From Geodermatophilus dictyosporus (GTDB lineage: Bacteria; Actinomycetota; Actinomycetes; Mycobacteriales; Geodermatophilaceae), in the NCBI RefSeq assembly GCF_900115505.1, contig NZ_FOWQ01000004.1, positions 407,495 to 471,494 of the forward strand: 64,000 nucleotides of DNA, in the 5' to 3' direction. Every line of letters begins with the position of its first letter. The first letter of the stretch is position 1. The notes under the pieces were generated by a model, which saw only the letters and a list, made by a program, of their open reading frames with translations, did not search any database and had not been told where the DNA came from. A program made the position numbers and the translations under genes. Of this stretch, positions 1 through 7,398 are shown one piece after another.

Positions 1-1
1 G

Positions 2-181
2 CGCTACCGCATCGGCAAGCTCGAGCGGCTGCTGGGGCCCTTCACCACCGACCCGACCCTGCGGCTGAACCTGCTGCTGGCGCTGCACGCGGCCCGGATG
101 CGCGGCCTGGACCAGCCGCACCGGCCGCCGGTCGACTCCGGTCTGCTGCCGCCCGACGACGGCTACGACGCACTCGTCTAG
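2..181 (+). CDS. PucR-type transcriptional regulator, C-terminal end only
   Basis: Only the last 59 residues are in the window; the gene begins upstream. The readable part begins [12 protein letters not shown] and continues with a helical stretch ending in [12 protein letters not shown]. This matches the C-terminal helix-turn-helix (HTH_30 type) of PucR/CdaR-family activators, where a recognition helix with a YRIxKLExLLG pattern is followed by a DPxxRLxLxLALxA pattern. Such proteins usually carry a GGDEF-like or sensory N-terminal part that cannot be seen here. The frame ends at a TAG, 44 bases before the next start on the same strand. The family call rests on this short motif; the effector and target genes are unknown. 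Confidence 0.6.
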   Translation, partial: RYRIGKLERLLGPFTTDPTLRLNLLLALHAARMRGLDQPHRPPVDSGLLPPDDGYDALV

Positions 182-225
182 CCGCCCGGGCGCGAAGCGG
201 CCCGCGCTCGGGCAGCATCTCCGGG

Positions 226-969
226 GTGACCGCACCGGTGGAGGAGCTCGTCGGCCGGATGCGGGCGCTGCTCGACGAGCTCGACGTCGACGGCGACCCC
301 GGCCGGTTCTTCCTCGGCACCTACCTGCGCACCACCGAGGCCGTGGACGCCGCGATCGACGGCGGCCTGTTCGAGGACCCGGCGTGGGTGACCGTCTGGG
401 ACGTCGACTTCGCCGAGTTCTACCTCGACGCCCTGGAGGCGCACCGCCGCGACCCGGCGTCGCCCCCGGCACCGTGGCGGGCCGCGTTCGGCACCGACCC
501 GCGCACCCGGCCCGAGGGGCACGTGCTGCTCGGCATGAACGCGCACATCAACTTCGACCTGCCGCAGTCGCTGGTGCGGGTGATCGGGCCCGCGGACTTC
601 GCCGACCCCGCGGTGCTGGACAGCCGCCGCCGCGACCACGAGCGGATCGACGCGGTCCTGGCCGGCCGGGTGGCCCACGAGGACGTCGCCCTGCAGGCCG
701 CGGGCTCCCGGAGGACGGTGGTCGACCGGGTGATGGTCGGGGCGAACCGGACGGCGGCGCGGGTGCTGCTGCGGGAGTCGCGGCGCAGGGTGTGGGCCAA
801 CACGACGGCGCTGCACGAGGCGCGGCTGGCCGGCCCGGAGGCGCTCGCGCGGCGGGTGGCGCAGCTGGAGGAGGTCAGCGCCGCGCGGGTGGCCGACCTG
901 CGCCGGGGCGGGCCGGTGCTGCTGCGGCTGGCCGTGTCCGGCTTCGGTGTCGAGCTGCCGCAGCACTGA
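226..969 (+). CDS. DUF5995 family protein
   Basis: This 247-residue protein has no known function. It carries the hallmarks of DUF5995: an N-terminal YLRTTEAV segment, a WDVDFAEFYLDAL segment, and the conserved GMNAHINFDLP block near residues 103-113. The Asn-His-Asn arrangement in that block looks like a potential metal or active site, but this is inference. No signal peptide or membrane segment is evident, so it is probably cytoplasmic. The GTG start at 226 puts the conserved region at the normal distance from the N-terminus; no strong ribosome binding site is visible. It stands alone between a PucR regulator end and an SDR gene, and nothing in the context suggests a pathway. Confidence 0.8.
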   Translation: MTAPVEELVGRMRALLDELDVDGDPGRFFLGTYLRTTEAVDAAIDGGLFEDPAWVTVWDVDFAEFYLDALEAHRRDPASPPAPWRAAFGTDPRTRPEGHVLLGMNAHINFDLPQSLVRVIGPADFADPAVLDSRRRDHERIDAVLAGRVAHEDVALQAAGSRRTVVDRVMVGANRTAARVLLRESRRRVWANTTALHEARLAGPEALARRVAQLEEVSAARVADLRRGGPVLLRLAVSGFGVELPQH

Positions 970-1047
970 GCCCCGGGCTGCCGGATCCCCGGGACGGGCG
1001 CAGGCTGTCCGGGGTGCCGCACCGGGCTGCGCCGGGAGGAGGGCCGC

Positions 1048-1806
1048 ATGACCGCCAGCACCAGGCCGCTCGACGGGAAGGTCGCCCTGGTCACCGGGGC
1101 CTCGTCGGGGATCGGTGAGGCCACCGCCGTCGCGCTCGCCGGGGCCGGGGCCGCCGTCGCGATCGGCGCCCGCCGCGCCGACCGCCTCGACGCGCTGGCA
1201 GCGAAGCTCCGGGACGACGGCGCGCGGGTGCTCACCCTCGACCTCGACGTCACCGACGAGGCAGCCTGCCGCGACGCCGTCCGCCGCACCCGCGAGGAGC
1301 TCGGCGGCCTCGACGTCCTGGTCAACAACGCCGGCGTGATGCTGCTCGGCACGATCGTCGGCGCCGACGTCGAGGACTGGCGGCGGATGCTCTCCACCAA
1401 CGTGCTCGGCCTGATGTACCTGACCCACGCCGCGATCGACGGGATGGTCGAGCAGGGCTCGGGCGACGTCGTCAACGTCTCCAGCGTCGCCGGGCGCACC
1501 GCCCGCAAGGGCGCCGGGGTCTACAACGCCAGCAAGTGGGCGGTGAACGCCTTCAGCGAGTCGCTGCGCCAGGAGGTGACGACGAAGGGCGTGCGGATCT
1601 CGCTGGTCGAGCCGGGGGCGGTGGCCACCGAGCTCACCGACCACATCACCCAGCCCGACGCCAGGGCCGCCTCGCAGCGGATGTACAGCGAGATGACGCC
1701 GCTGCAGGCCGAGGACGTCGCGCGCGCGATCGTCTACGTCGTCACGCAGCCGCCGCACGTGGCCGTCAACGAGGTGCTGGTCCGCCCGACCGCCCAGGAG
1801 CGCTGA
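1048..1806 (+). CDS. SDR family NAD(P)-dependent oxidoreductase
   Basis: A classical short-chain dehydrogenase of 252 residues. The Rossmann motif TGASSGIG lies at residues 16-23, NNAG at about 93-96, the catalytic Ser in VSS near 146, and the Tyr-x3-Lys pair as YNASK at 159-163. An Arg pair after the second strand (GARRADR) suggests NADP preference. The substrate is unknown; the closest general type is the clavaldehyde or serine dehydrogenase-like group of SDRs that act on small hydroxy compounds. The ATG start is supported by a GGAGGAG ribosome binding site about 7 bases upstream. It appears monocistronic: the following gene is on the opposite strand. Confidence 0.88.
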   Translation: MTASTRPLDGKVALVTGASSGIGEATAVALAGAGAAVAIGARRADRLDALAAKLRDDGARVLTLDLDVTDEAACRDAVRRTREELGGLDVLVNNAGVMLLGTIVGADVEDWRRMLSTNVLGLMYLTHAAIDGMVEQGSGDVVNVSSVAGRTARKGAGVYNASKWAVNAFSESLRQEVTTKGVRISLVEPGAVATELTDHITQPDARAASQRMYSEMTPLQAEDVARAIVYVVTQPPHVAVNEVLVRPTAQER

Positions 1807-1968
1807 GCGCGCCCGGCTCGCGGGACCAGGACCGCAGCACCTCGCCGTGGCTGCGCACCAGCCGCCGGTAGCTGCGGTCGGGGTCCTGCGGCAGGGCGAA
1901 CCCCCCGGCCGCCTCGATGGCGAGGGGGCCGTGCAGCAGCGACCGGAGGCCGCGGACGGCGTCGACGG

Positions 1969-3555
1969 TCAGTCGGAGAAGACCTCGATCGACGCGCCCA
2001 TCTCGACCAGGCGCTCGTAGAGGTGCTCGTAGCCGCGGGCGATGATGTCGACGTTGCGCAGCACCGAGGTGCCGCGCGCGGCCAGCATCGCCAGCAGGAT
2101 GCAGACGGCCGGCCGCAGCGCCGGCGGGCAGACCACCTCGGCGCTGCGCCAGCGGGTCGGGCCGGTGACCAGCACGCGGTGCGGGTCCATCAGGCGGACG
2201 TCGGCGCCCAGCCGGGTCAGGTCCGACAGGTGGATGGCCCGGTTGTCGTAGACCCAGTCGTGGATGAGCGTCGAGCCGGTGGCCGAGGCCGCGATGACCG
2301 CGAAGAACGGCAGGTGGTCGATGTTGAGGCCCGGGAACGGCATCGGGTGGATCTTGTCGATCGGCGCCTTGAGCTGCGACGGCGAGATGGTGACGTCGGC
2401 GAGCCGGGTGTGGCCGTTGTCGGCGCGGTACTCCGGCGAGAGCGTGTACCGCAGTCCCATCTCGGCGAGCACCGCGAGCTCGATCTCCAGGAACTCGACC
2501 GGGGCGCGGCGCACGGTCAGCTCCGAGCCGGTGACGATCCCGGCGGTGAGCAGGCTCATCGCCTCGACCGGGTCCTCGCTGATCGTGTAGTCCACGTCGG
2601 CGTCGAGCACCGGCCGCCCGTGCACGGTCAGCGTCGTCGTCCCGAGGCCCTCGACGCCCACGCCGAGCAGCTGAAGGTACAGGCACAGGTCCTGGACCAT
2701 GTAGTTGGAGCTGGCGTTGCGGATGACCGTGGTGCCGTCGGTGCGGGCGGCGGCCAGCAGCGCGTTCTCGGTGACGGTGTCCCCGCGCTCGGTCAGCACG
2801 ATGGTGCGCCGGGAGGTGGCCCGGGGCTCGACGGTGGCCTGGTACTCGCCGGCGTGGGCCTCGACCGCCAGGCCGAAGGGGCGCAGCGCGATCATGTGCG
2901 GCTCGACGGTGCGGGTGCCGAGGTCGCAGCCACCGGCGTAGGGCAGCCGGAAGGTGCGCGCCCGGTGCAGCAGCGGGCCCAGGAACATGATGATGCTGCG
3001 GGTCCGCCGGGCGGCGTCGGCGTCGATGCCGGCGAGGTCGAGCTCGTCGGGGACGACGAGGGTCAGGTCGCGGCCGGTGTCGTCCCAGGTGGCCGAGACG
3101 CCGATCGAGCGCAGGACGTCGAGGATGCGGTCCACCTCGACGATGCGGGCCACGTTGCGCAGCGTCGTCCGGCCGCGGTTGAGCAGCGAGGCGCACAGCA
3201 GCGCGACGGCGGCGTTCTTCGACGACTTCACCGTGACGCTGCCGCGCAGCGGCGTCCCGCCGGTCACCCGCAGGTGGGTGGGGCCGGCCGGGCCCACGGT
3301 GATCAGCTCGCTGTCGAGGGCGTCGGAGAGCCGGCCGAGCAGCTCGAGGGTCAGGTTCTGCCCGCCCTGCTCGATGCGGGCGACGGCGCTCTGGCTGGTG
3401 CCCAGCCGCTCGGCGAGCTGCTGCTGCGTCAGCCCGCGGTGCCGCCGCGCGTCGCGGACCAGCAGGCCGATCCGCCGGGTCGCACCCGCGGCCAGGGGGC
3501 TGAGCGTCGGGGCATCGGCCGTCGGCGTGAGGAGGGTCGGGTCGGTCGACGTCAC
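1969..3555 (-). CDS. XRE helix-turn-helix fused to MurA-like enolpyruvyl transferase
   Basis: The 528-residue protein has two parts. Residues 29-85 form an XRE-type HTH (LTQQQLAERLGTSQSAVARIEQG). From about residue 96 to the end it is an EPT domain like UDP-N-acetylglucosamine 1-carboxyvinyltransferase, with the KSSKNAA motif and the loop GGCDLGTRTVEPH, whose Cys near residue 210 aligns with the catalytic Cys of MurA. Similar HTH-EPT fusions are known in actinobacteria as second MurA-like proteins. Whether it makes peptidoglycan precursor or acts as a sensor or regulator is not known. The GTG at 3555 is the last start before the HTH and has no clear Shine-Dalgarno, so it may be leaderless. 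An inverted repeat sits just upstream. Confidence 0.82.
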   Translation of the reverse strand: MTSTDPTLLTPTADAPTLSPLAAGATRRIGLLVRDARRHRGLTQQQLAERLGTSQSAVARIEQGGQNLTLELLGRLSDALDSELITVGPAGPTHLRVTGGTPLRGSVTVKSSKNAAVALLCASLLNRGRTTLRNVARIVEVDRILDVLRSIGVSATWDDTGRDLTLVVPDELDLAGIDADAARRTRSIIMFLGPLLHRARTFRLPYAGGCDLGTRTVEPHMIALRPFGLAVEAHAGEYQATVEPRATSRRTIVLTERGDTVTENALLAAARTDGTTVIRNASSNYMVQDLCLYLQLLGVGVEGLGTTTLTVHGRPVLDADVDYTISEDPVEAMSLLTAGIVTGSELTVRRAPVEFLEIELAVLAEMGLRYTLSPEYRADNGHTRLADVTISPSQLKAPIDKIHPMPFPGLNIDHLPFFAVIAASATGSTLIHDWVYDNRAIHLSDLTRLGADVRLMDPHRVLVTGPTRWRSAEVVCPPALRPAVCILLAMLAARGTSVLRNVDIIARGYEHLYERLVEMGASIEVFSD

Positions 3556-3568
3556 GGGGGGCCACGGT

Positions 3569-3584
3569 ATCTCGCAGGTGAGAT
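3569..3584. promoter_or_regulatory. inverted repeat, candidate XRE operator
   Basis: ATCTC and GAGAT arms separated by 6 bases form a 16-base dyad, 14 bases upstream of the HTH-MurA start and between two divergent genes. Xre-family regulators commonly bind short dyads of this kind. Autoregulation by the HTH domain of the neighbouring gene is inferred, not shown. Confidence 0.4.
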
Positions 3585-3642
3585 GGGCCGGGCAGGGCGC
3601 GCCGGGAGGACGGGAGGGACCGGTCCGGCCACACTGTCGGGC

Positions 3643-4392
3643 GTGCAGGTACTGGTCACCGGAGGCAGTGGTCAGCTCGGCCGCGCACTGGTCCCCGCGC
3701 TGGAGGCGGCCGGGCACCAGGTGCGGCAGATGTCGCGTCGCGGGACGGGCCCGGGCGGGGTCCGCGGCGACCTCGCGACCGGGCGCGACCTGGCGGCGGC
3801 GGTGGGCGGGGCGGAGCTGGTCGTGCACGCGGCCAGCGACCCGCGCGGCGACCCGTGGCAGGTCGACGTCGCCGGGACCCGCCGGCTGGTGCAGGCGGTC
3901 GACCGCGACCGGCTGACGCACCTGGTCTACGTCTCGATCGTCGGCGTCGACCGGGTGCCCTTCGGCTACTACCGCGCCAAGTTCGCCGCCGAGCAGGTGC
4001 TGCTGGCCTCCGGGCTGCCGGTGACGCTGGCGCGCATCACCCAGTTCCACCCGTTCATCGACGAGATGCTCTCGACCGCCCGCCGGGGGCCGGTGCTCCC
4101 GGTGCCGATGGGCTGGCAGGCCGCCCCGGTCGACGTCGCCGAGGCCGCCGGCTTCCTCGTCGAGGTGGCCGGGGGGCCGCCGGCCGGCGACGTCGTCGAG
4201 TTCGGCGGGCCGGAGGCGCTGTCCGCGGGCGACCTGGCGCGGGCCTGGGCGGCCGCGCGCGAGCCGGGCGTGCACGTGGTGTCCACCCCGCTGCCGGGCC
4301 GGCTGAGCGCGGCGTTCCGCGAGGGCAGCGTGCTGCCCGGGCCGCGGGCCGCCCGGGGACGGCGCACGTACGCCGAGCACCTGCGCGGCTGA
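3643..4392 (+). CDS. NAD(P)H-binding SDR/NmrA-like oxidoreductase
   Basis: A 249-residue atypical SDR. The N-terminal nucleotide-binding motif is TGGSGQLG at residues 6-13. A Tyr-x3-Lys pair (YYRAKF) lies near the middle, and the region after it resembles NmrA/NAD(P)H-binding reductases and nucleoside-diphosphate-sugar epimerases. The C-terminal half is the variable substrate part, so the reaction cannot be named. The GTG at 3643 places the glycine motif directly after the first strand, as is usual for the family. It is divergent from the HTH-MurA gene with 87 bases between the starts, and a transporter gene follows on the same strand 103 bases later. Confidence 0.75.
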   Translation: MQVLVTGGSGQLGRALVPALEAAGHQVRQMSRRGTGPGGVRGDLATGRDLAAAVGGAELVVHAASDPRGDPWQVDVAGTRRLVQAVDRDRLTHLVYVSIVGVDRVPFGYYRAKFAAEQVLLASGLPVTLARITQFHPFIDEMLSTARRGPVLPVPMGWQAAPVDVAEAAGFLVEVAGGPPAGDVVEFGGPEALSAGDLARAWAAAREPGVHVVSTPLPGRLSAAFREGSVLPGPRAARGRRTYAEHLRG

Positions 4393-4495
4393 CCGAGGGC
4401 CCCTGCAGGGGGGCGTTCCTGCCGTTCTCCGCAGCAGGGCTGCCACGTCCGGGAACCGCCAGCTCCCGGCCTCCGGCGGTGCCTAGGGTCCGGAC

Positions 4496-5440
4496 GTGAC
4501 CCGTTCCCCCGCCGCGGCCGTGCTGGCCGCCGTCGCCGTCACCGTGCTCGCCTGGGCGTCGGCCTTCATCGGCATCCGCGCGGTGGGGGAGGACCTCTCG
4601 CCCGGGGCGCTGGCGCTGGGCCGCCTGCTGGTCGGGACGGCGGTGCTCGCCCTGCTGTCCCTGGGGCGTGGCTGGGTGGCCCCGACCCGGCGCGAGTGGG
4701 GCCTGCTGGTGCTGTGCGGGGTGGGCTGGTTCGGCGTCTACAACGTCGCGCTCAACGCCGCCGAGCAGCACCTCGACGCCGGGACGACGGCGATGCTGGT
4801 CAACACCGGGCCGATCCTCATCGCCGTGCTCGCCGGGCTGGTGCTCGGCGAGGGCTTCCCGGGCCGGCTGGTGGCCGGGCTGGTCGTCGCGTTCGCCGGG
4901 GTGCTGCTCATCGGCGTCGCCGGCCGGGACGGCGGCACCGACCTGCTCGGCGTCGTCCTGTGCCTGGTCGCCGCGGTGACCTACGCGGCGGGCGTGGTGG
5001 CGCAGAAGCCGGTGCTGCGCCGGCTGCCGCCGCTGCAGGTGACGCTGACCGCCTGCGCGGTCGGGGCGGTCTGCTGCCTGCCGTGGTCGGGGGTGCTGGC
5101 GGCCGAGCTGGCCGTCGCCCCGGCGTCGTCGGTGCTCGGTGCGGTGTACCTCGGCGTGGTGCCGACGGCGCTGGCGTTCAGCACGTGGGCCTACGCGCTG
5201 GCGCGCACCCCGGCGGGGCGGCTGGGTGTCACGACCTACCTGGTGCCGCCGCTGGTGGTGCTGCTGTCGTGGCTGCTGCTCGACGAGGTGCCGCCGGCGC
5301 TGGCCGTGGCCGGGGGCGCGGTGTGCCTGGCCGGGGTGGCCCTGGCCCGCAGTCGCGGTCGCGTGCGCCCGCCGGCGGCCCGGGGAGCCGCTGGGACGGC
5401 CCCCGCGCCCGATCCCGCCGCGCCGGCCGCTCAGAGGTAG
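4496..5440 (+). CDS. EamA/DMT family transporter
   Basis: A 314-residue integral membrane protein with about ten hydrophobic segments arranged as two repeated EamA halves. The first has the typical WASAFIGIRAVG start and LSPGALALGRLLVG segment; the second contains TALAFSTWAYALARTPAG followed by LVPPLVVLLSWLLLDEVP, a strong EamA signature. It is a drug/metabolite-type permease of the cytoplasmic membrane, probably exporting amino acids or other small metabolites; the substrate is not predictable. The last about 30 residues are a charged, Pro/Ala-rich tail. The GTG start gives a short N-terminus before the first helix. The 3' end overlaps the convergent PPOX gene by 10 bases. Confidence 0.87.
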   Translation: MTRSPAAAVLAAVAVTVLAWASAFIGIRAVGEDLSPGALALGRLLVGTAVLALLSLGRGWVAPTRREWGLLVLCGVGWFGVYNVALNAAEQHLDAGTTAMLVNTGPILIAVLAGLVLGEGFPGRLVAGLVVAFAGVLLIGVAGRDGGTDLLGVVLCLVAAVTYAAGVVAQKPVLRRLPPLQVTLTACAVGAVCCLPWSGVLAAELAVAPASSVLGAVYLGVVPTALAFSTWAYALARTPAGRLGVTTYLVPPLVVLLSWLLLDEVPPALAVAGGAVCLAGVALARSRGRVRPPAARGAAGTAPAPDPAAPAAQR

Positions 5441-5877
5441 GCGCGCGGGTCCACCGCGGGCGGCAGCTCGCCGGGCACGATCCGCCGGCCGGTGACCGAG
5501 GTCGGGATCAGCCGCAGCCACCGGCCGTGCCCGCCCGGCGCCCACGGCTGCACGCCGGTGGCCTCGGTGCGGGCCACCAGGTCGGCGCGGTGCCCGGGAC
5601 CGACCTCCTCGGCCACGCCGCGGACCAGCGCGCACCAGCCGCTGCGCGTGCGCCGGTCGATCTCGTCGACCTCGAAGGTGACGTCGGCGTGGTCGGCCGC
5701 GGCCAGCTTGGTGCCCGGCGCGGTGCGGATGACGATCGTCGTCCCGTCGACCGCGTCGTTGACCGGGATCACCAGCGGGTGGTGCTCGGCGTTGACGGCC
5801 AGCCGGCCGATCCCCTGGGTGGCGAGCAGCCGGGAGCACGCCTCGGCGGAGAGCTCCTCCATGGTGGGTCCGGTCAT
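5431..5877 (-). CDS. pyridoxamine 5'-phosphate oxidase family protein
   Basis: A 148-residue single-domain flavin-binding split-barrel protein. It begins with the pattern MEELSAEACSRLLATQGIGRLAV followed by PLVIPVNDAVDG, typical of the small PPOX-type proteins of actinobacteria that bind FMN or F420 or remain uncharacterised. The middle WCALVRGVAEEV segment is also conserved in the family. The protein is likely cytoplasmic and dimeric by family precedent; its substrate is unknown. The ATG at 5877 is followed by a second Met four codons later that could also serve. It converges on and slightly overlaps the EamA transporter gene and lies 40 bases downstream of the DUF998 gene on the same strand. 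Confidence 0.85.
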   Translation of the reverse strand: MTGPTMEELSAEACSRLLATQGIGRLAVNAEHHPLVIPVNDAVDGTTIVIRTAPGTKLAAADHADVTFEVDEIDRRTRSGWCALVRGVAEEVGPGHRADLVARTEATGVQPWAPGGHGRWLRLIPTSVTGRRIVPGELPPAVDPRAYL

Positions 5878-5917
5878 GTGCCCGTCGTGGCCGCGGTGTG
5901 GAACGACCGCGACCGGT

Positions 5918-6871
5918 TCAGCGGCGGCGGGGGCCGGCCCAGGGGTCGTCGGGGTCGAGGTCGTCGTCGGCCAGCTCGTGGTCGGCCAGCTCGTGGTCGG
6001 CCAGGTCGTGGTCGGCCAGCTCGTGGTCGGCGAGGTCGTGGTCGGCGAGGTCGTGGTCGGCCAGGTCGTCGTGCGGGTCGGCCCGGGAGTCCGCGGCAGC
6101 GGCCGGCCGCGGTGCGGCGGGGGAGCGTCCCGTGCCGCTCTCGGCCCGGCGGGCGAGGGCCCGCAGGGCGTCGTCGCGCTCGGCCTCGCGGCGGACCCGC
6201 GCCGCCCGCTCCCGGTCCCGCTCGGCGGCGCGCAGCCGGCGGCGGGTGGGCCGGCCGGTCACGGGCTCCTCGCGGCTGCGGGTGAGCCGCCACAGCACCG
6301 GCCCGGTCAGCGCCAGGCCGATCGGGACCACGTAGGCCGCGACCCGCTCCGTCCCGCCGGCGCCGAGCAGCCCGACCACCCCGGCGCCGTAGAAGACCGT
6401 CGTCGCCGCCCCGAGCAGGCCCAGCAGCGCCAGCGTCGTCCCCAGCGCCTCCGACCACGGGCGGACGGCGTAGGCCAGCGCGACGAGCCCGGCCGCGCCG
6501 CCGACCAGGTACAGGGCGGCGCCGGCGGTGTGCAGGGTCGGGGAGGTCAGCCGCGGGAAGACGCCCACCAGCAGCACGCCGAGCGCGGCGGCGCCCAGCA
6601 GCGCGACCGCGGGACGGGCCGCCCGGCCGCGCAGGGCCGGCAGCAGCGCCACCGCGCCGCCGCCGACGAGCGCGGCCTGCACGACGAACGAGGCGTTCAT
6701 CAGCGAGTGCCCGGGCCAGGTGACGTCACCGAGCGCGCTGATGACGTCGGCCGACCGCGAGTAGGGCAGCCCGGCGCGGAGCTGCACGACCGTCTCCACG
6801 ACGAAGAACTGGAGGGTCAGCACCCAGGCGAGGGCGCCCCAGGCGATCCGTCTCATCGGCACACGCCCCAT
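5918..6871 (-). CDS. DUF998 membrane protein with acidic pentapeptide-repeat tail
   Basis: Of the 317 residues, the first about 205 form a DUF998-type membrane domain with around six hydrophobic helices. It includes the conserved pattern of a polar YSRSADVISALGD loop after the first helix and HSLMNASFVVQAAL at the second. A basic cytoplasmic-type stretch (about 205-265) follows, and then a tail made of seven units of the form [HD][DE]LAD, encoded by 15-base repeats at 5971-6075. The DUF998 function is unknown. The tail is strongly acidic and histidine-rich, so metal binding or a protein contact is possible, but this is inference. The ATG at 6871 is followed by another at codon 6. Confidence 0.82.
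   Translation of the reverse strand: MGRVPMRRIAWGALAWVLTLQFFVVETVVQLRAGLPYSRSADVISALGDVTWPGHSLMNASFVVQAALVGGGAVALLPALRGRAARPAVALLGAAALGVLLVGVFPRLTSPTLHTAGAALYLVGGAAGLVALAYAVRPWSEALGTTLALLGLLGAATTVFYGAGVVGLLGAGGTERVAAYVVPIGLALTGPVLWRLTRSREEPVTGRPTRRRLRAAERDRERAARVRREAERDDALRALARRAESGTGRSPAAPRPAAAADSRADPHDDLADHDLADHDLADHELADHDLADHELADHELADDDLDPDDPWAGPRRR
5971..6075. repeat. seven-unit 15-bp tandem repeat inside the DUF998 gene
   Basis: Units of the type CCAGCTCGTGGTCGG follow one another with only C/G changes at a few positions. The first is at 5971 and the last, degenerate unit ends near 6075. The unit length is a multiple of three, so copy-number changes would keep the reading frame and only lengthen or shorten the (H/D)(D/E)LAD tail. 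Confidence 0.85.
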
Positions 6872-6916
6872 GGTCCCAGCCCCGCCGGCGGACGCCCTCG
6901 GCGTGCGGGAGGCGGC

Positions 6917-7330
6917 TCAGGGGAGGTGGGCGAGGAGGGCGGCGTGCTGGGCGGGGGTCAGGTAGGAGGGGTTGCTGCCGGCGGGCACCCGCAGCACCTC
7001 GGCGCCGGCGAACCCCGGGTCGGCCAGCAGGTCGGCGCGCGGCACCGGCTCGGCCAGCAGGGTCAGCCGGACGTGCACCAGCGGCCCGCGCTCGTCCTCG
7101 CCGACCTCGCCCGCGACCACCCCGGTGGCGTGCACGCCCGGCCGGTCGCGGCCGGAGAGCCACAGCAGGCAGGGGTCCCCGGGCGCCACCAGCCCGAGCC
7201 GGTAGGACCGGTACAGGCAGCGGGTGAACGTCCGCTCCTCGCCGGGCCGCCACCCCGGCACGACGGCCGACGGGGGGCGCGCGGACTTCACCACCCAGCA
7301 GGCGACGTCGGCGGGCCGCAGGCGGGTCAC
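6917..7330 (-). CDS. EVE/PUA-like domain protein
   Basis: A 137-residue protein (145 if the GTG at 7354 is used). The order CWVVKSA, a basic RCLYRSYRLGLVAPGDPCLLWLSG segment, VHATGVVAGEV, and a C-terminal AGSNPSYLTPAQHAALL resembles EVE-domain proteins of the PUA superfamily, which bind modified bases in DNA or RNA. No second domain is attached, so this is a stand-alone reader-type protein; its target is unknown. The GTG at 7330 is chosen because it begins just before the first conserved strand, but the alternative cannot be excluded. It is divergent from the MFS gene, with very little space between the two starts. Confidence 0.6.
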   Translation of the reverse strand: MTRLRPADVACWVVKSARPPSAVVPGWRPGEERTFTRCLYRSYRLGLVAPGDPCLLWLSGRDRPGVHATGVVAGEVGEDERGPLVHVRLTLLAEPVPRADLLADPGFAGAEVLRVPAGSNPSYLTPAQHAALLAHLP

Positions 7331-7398
7331 CGGCCCATCCCAGCAGCAGGGCACGATGGCCGCGTGCCGCCCCCCGACCGCCGACCCCGGTCGCCGCG

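Noticed and set aside
42..320. 92-codon Ser/Arg-rich frame on the minus strand over the PucR end
   Set aside because: Antisense to a recognisable HTH and the start of the DUF5995 gene; low complexity.
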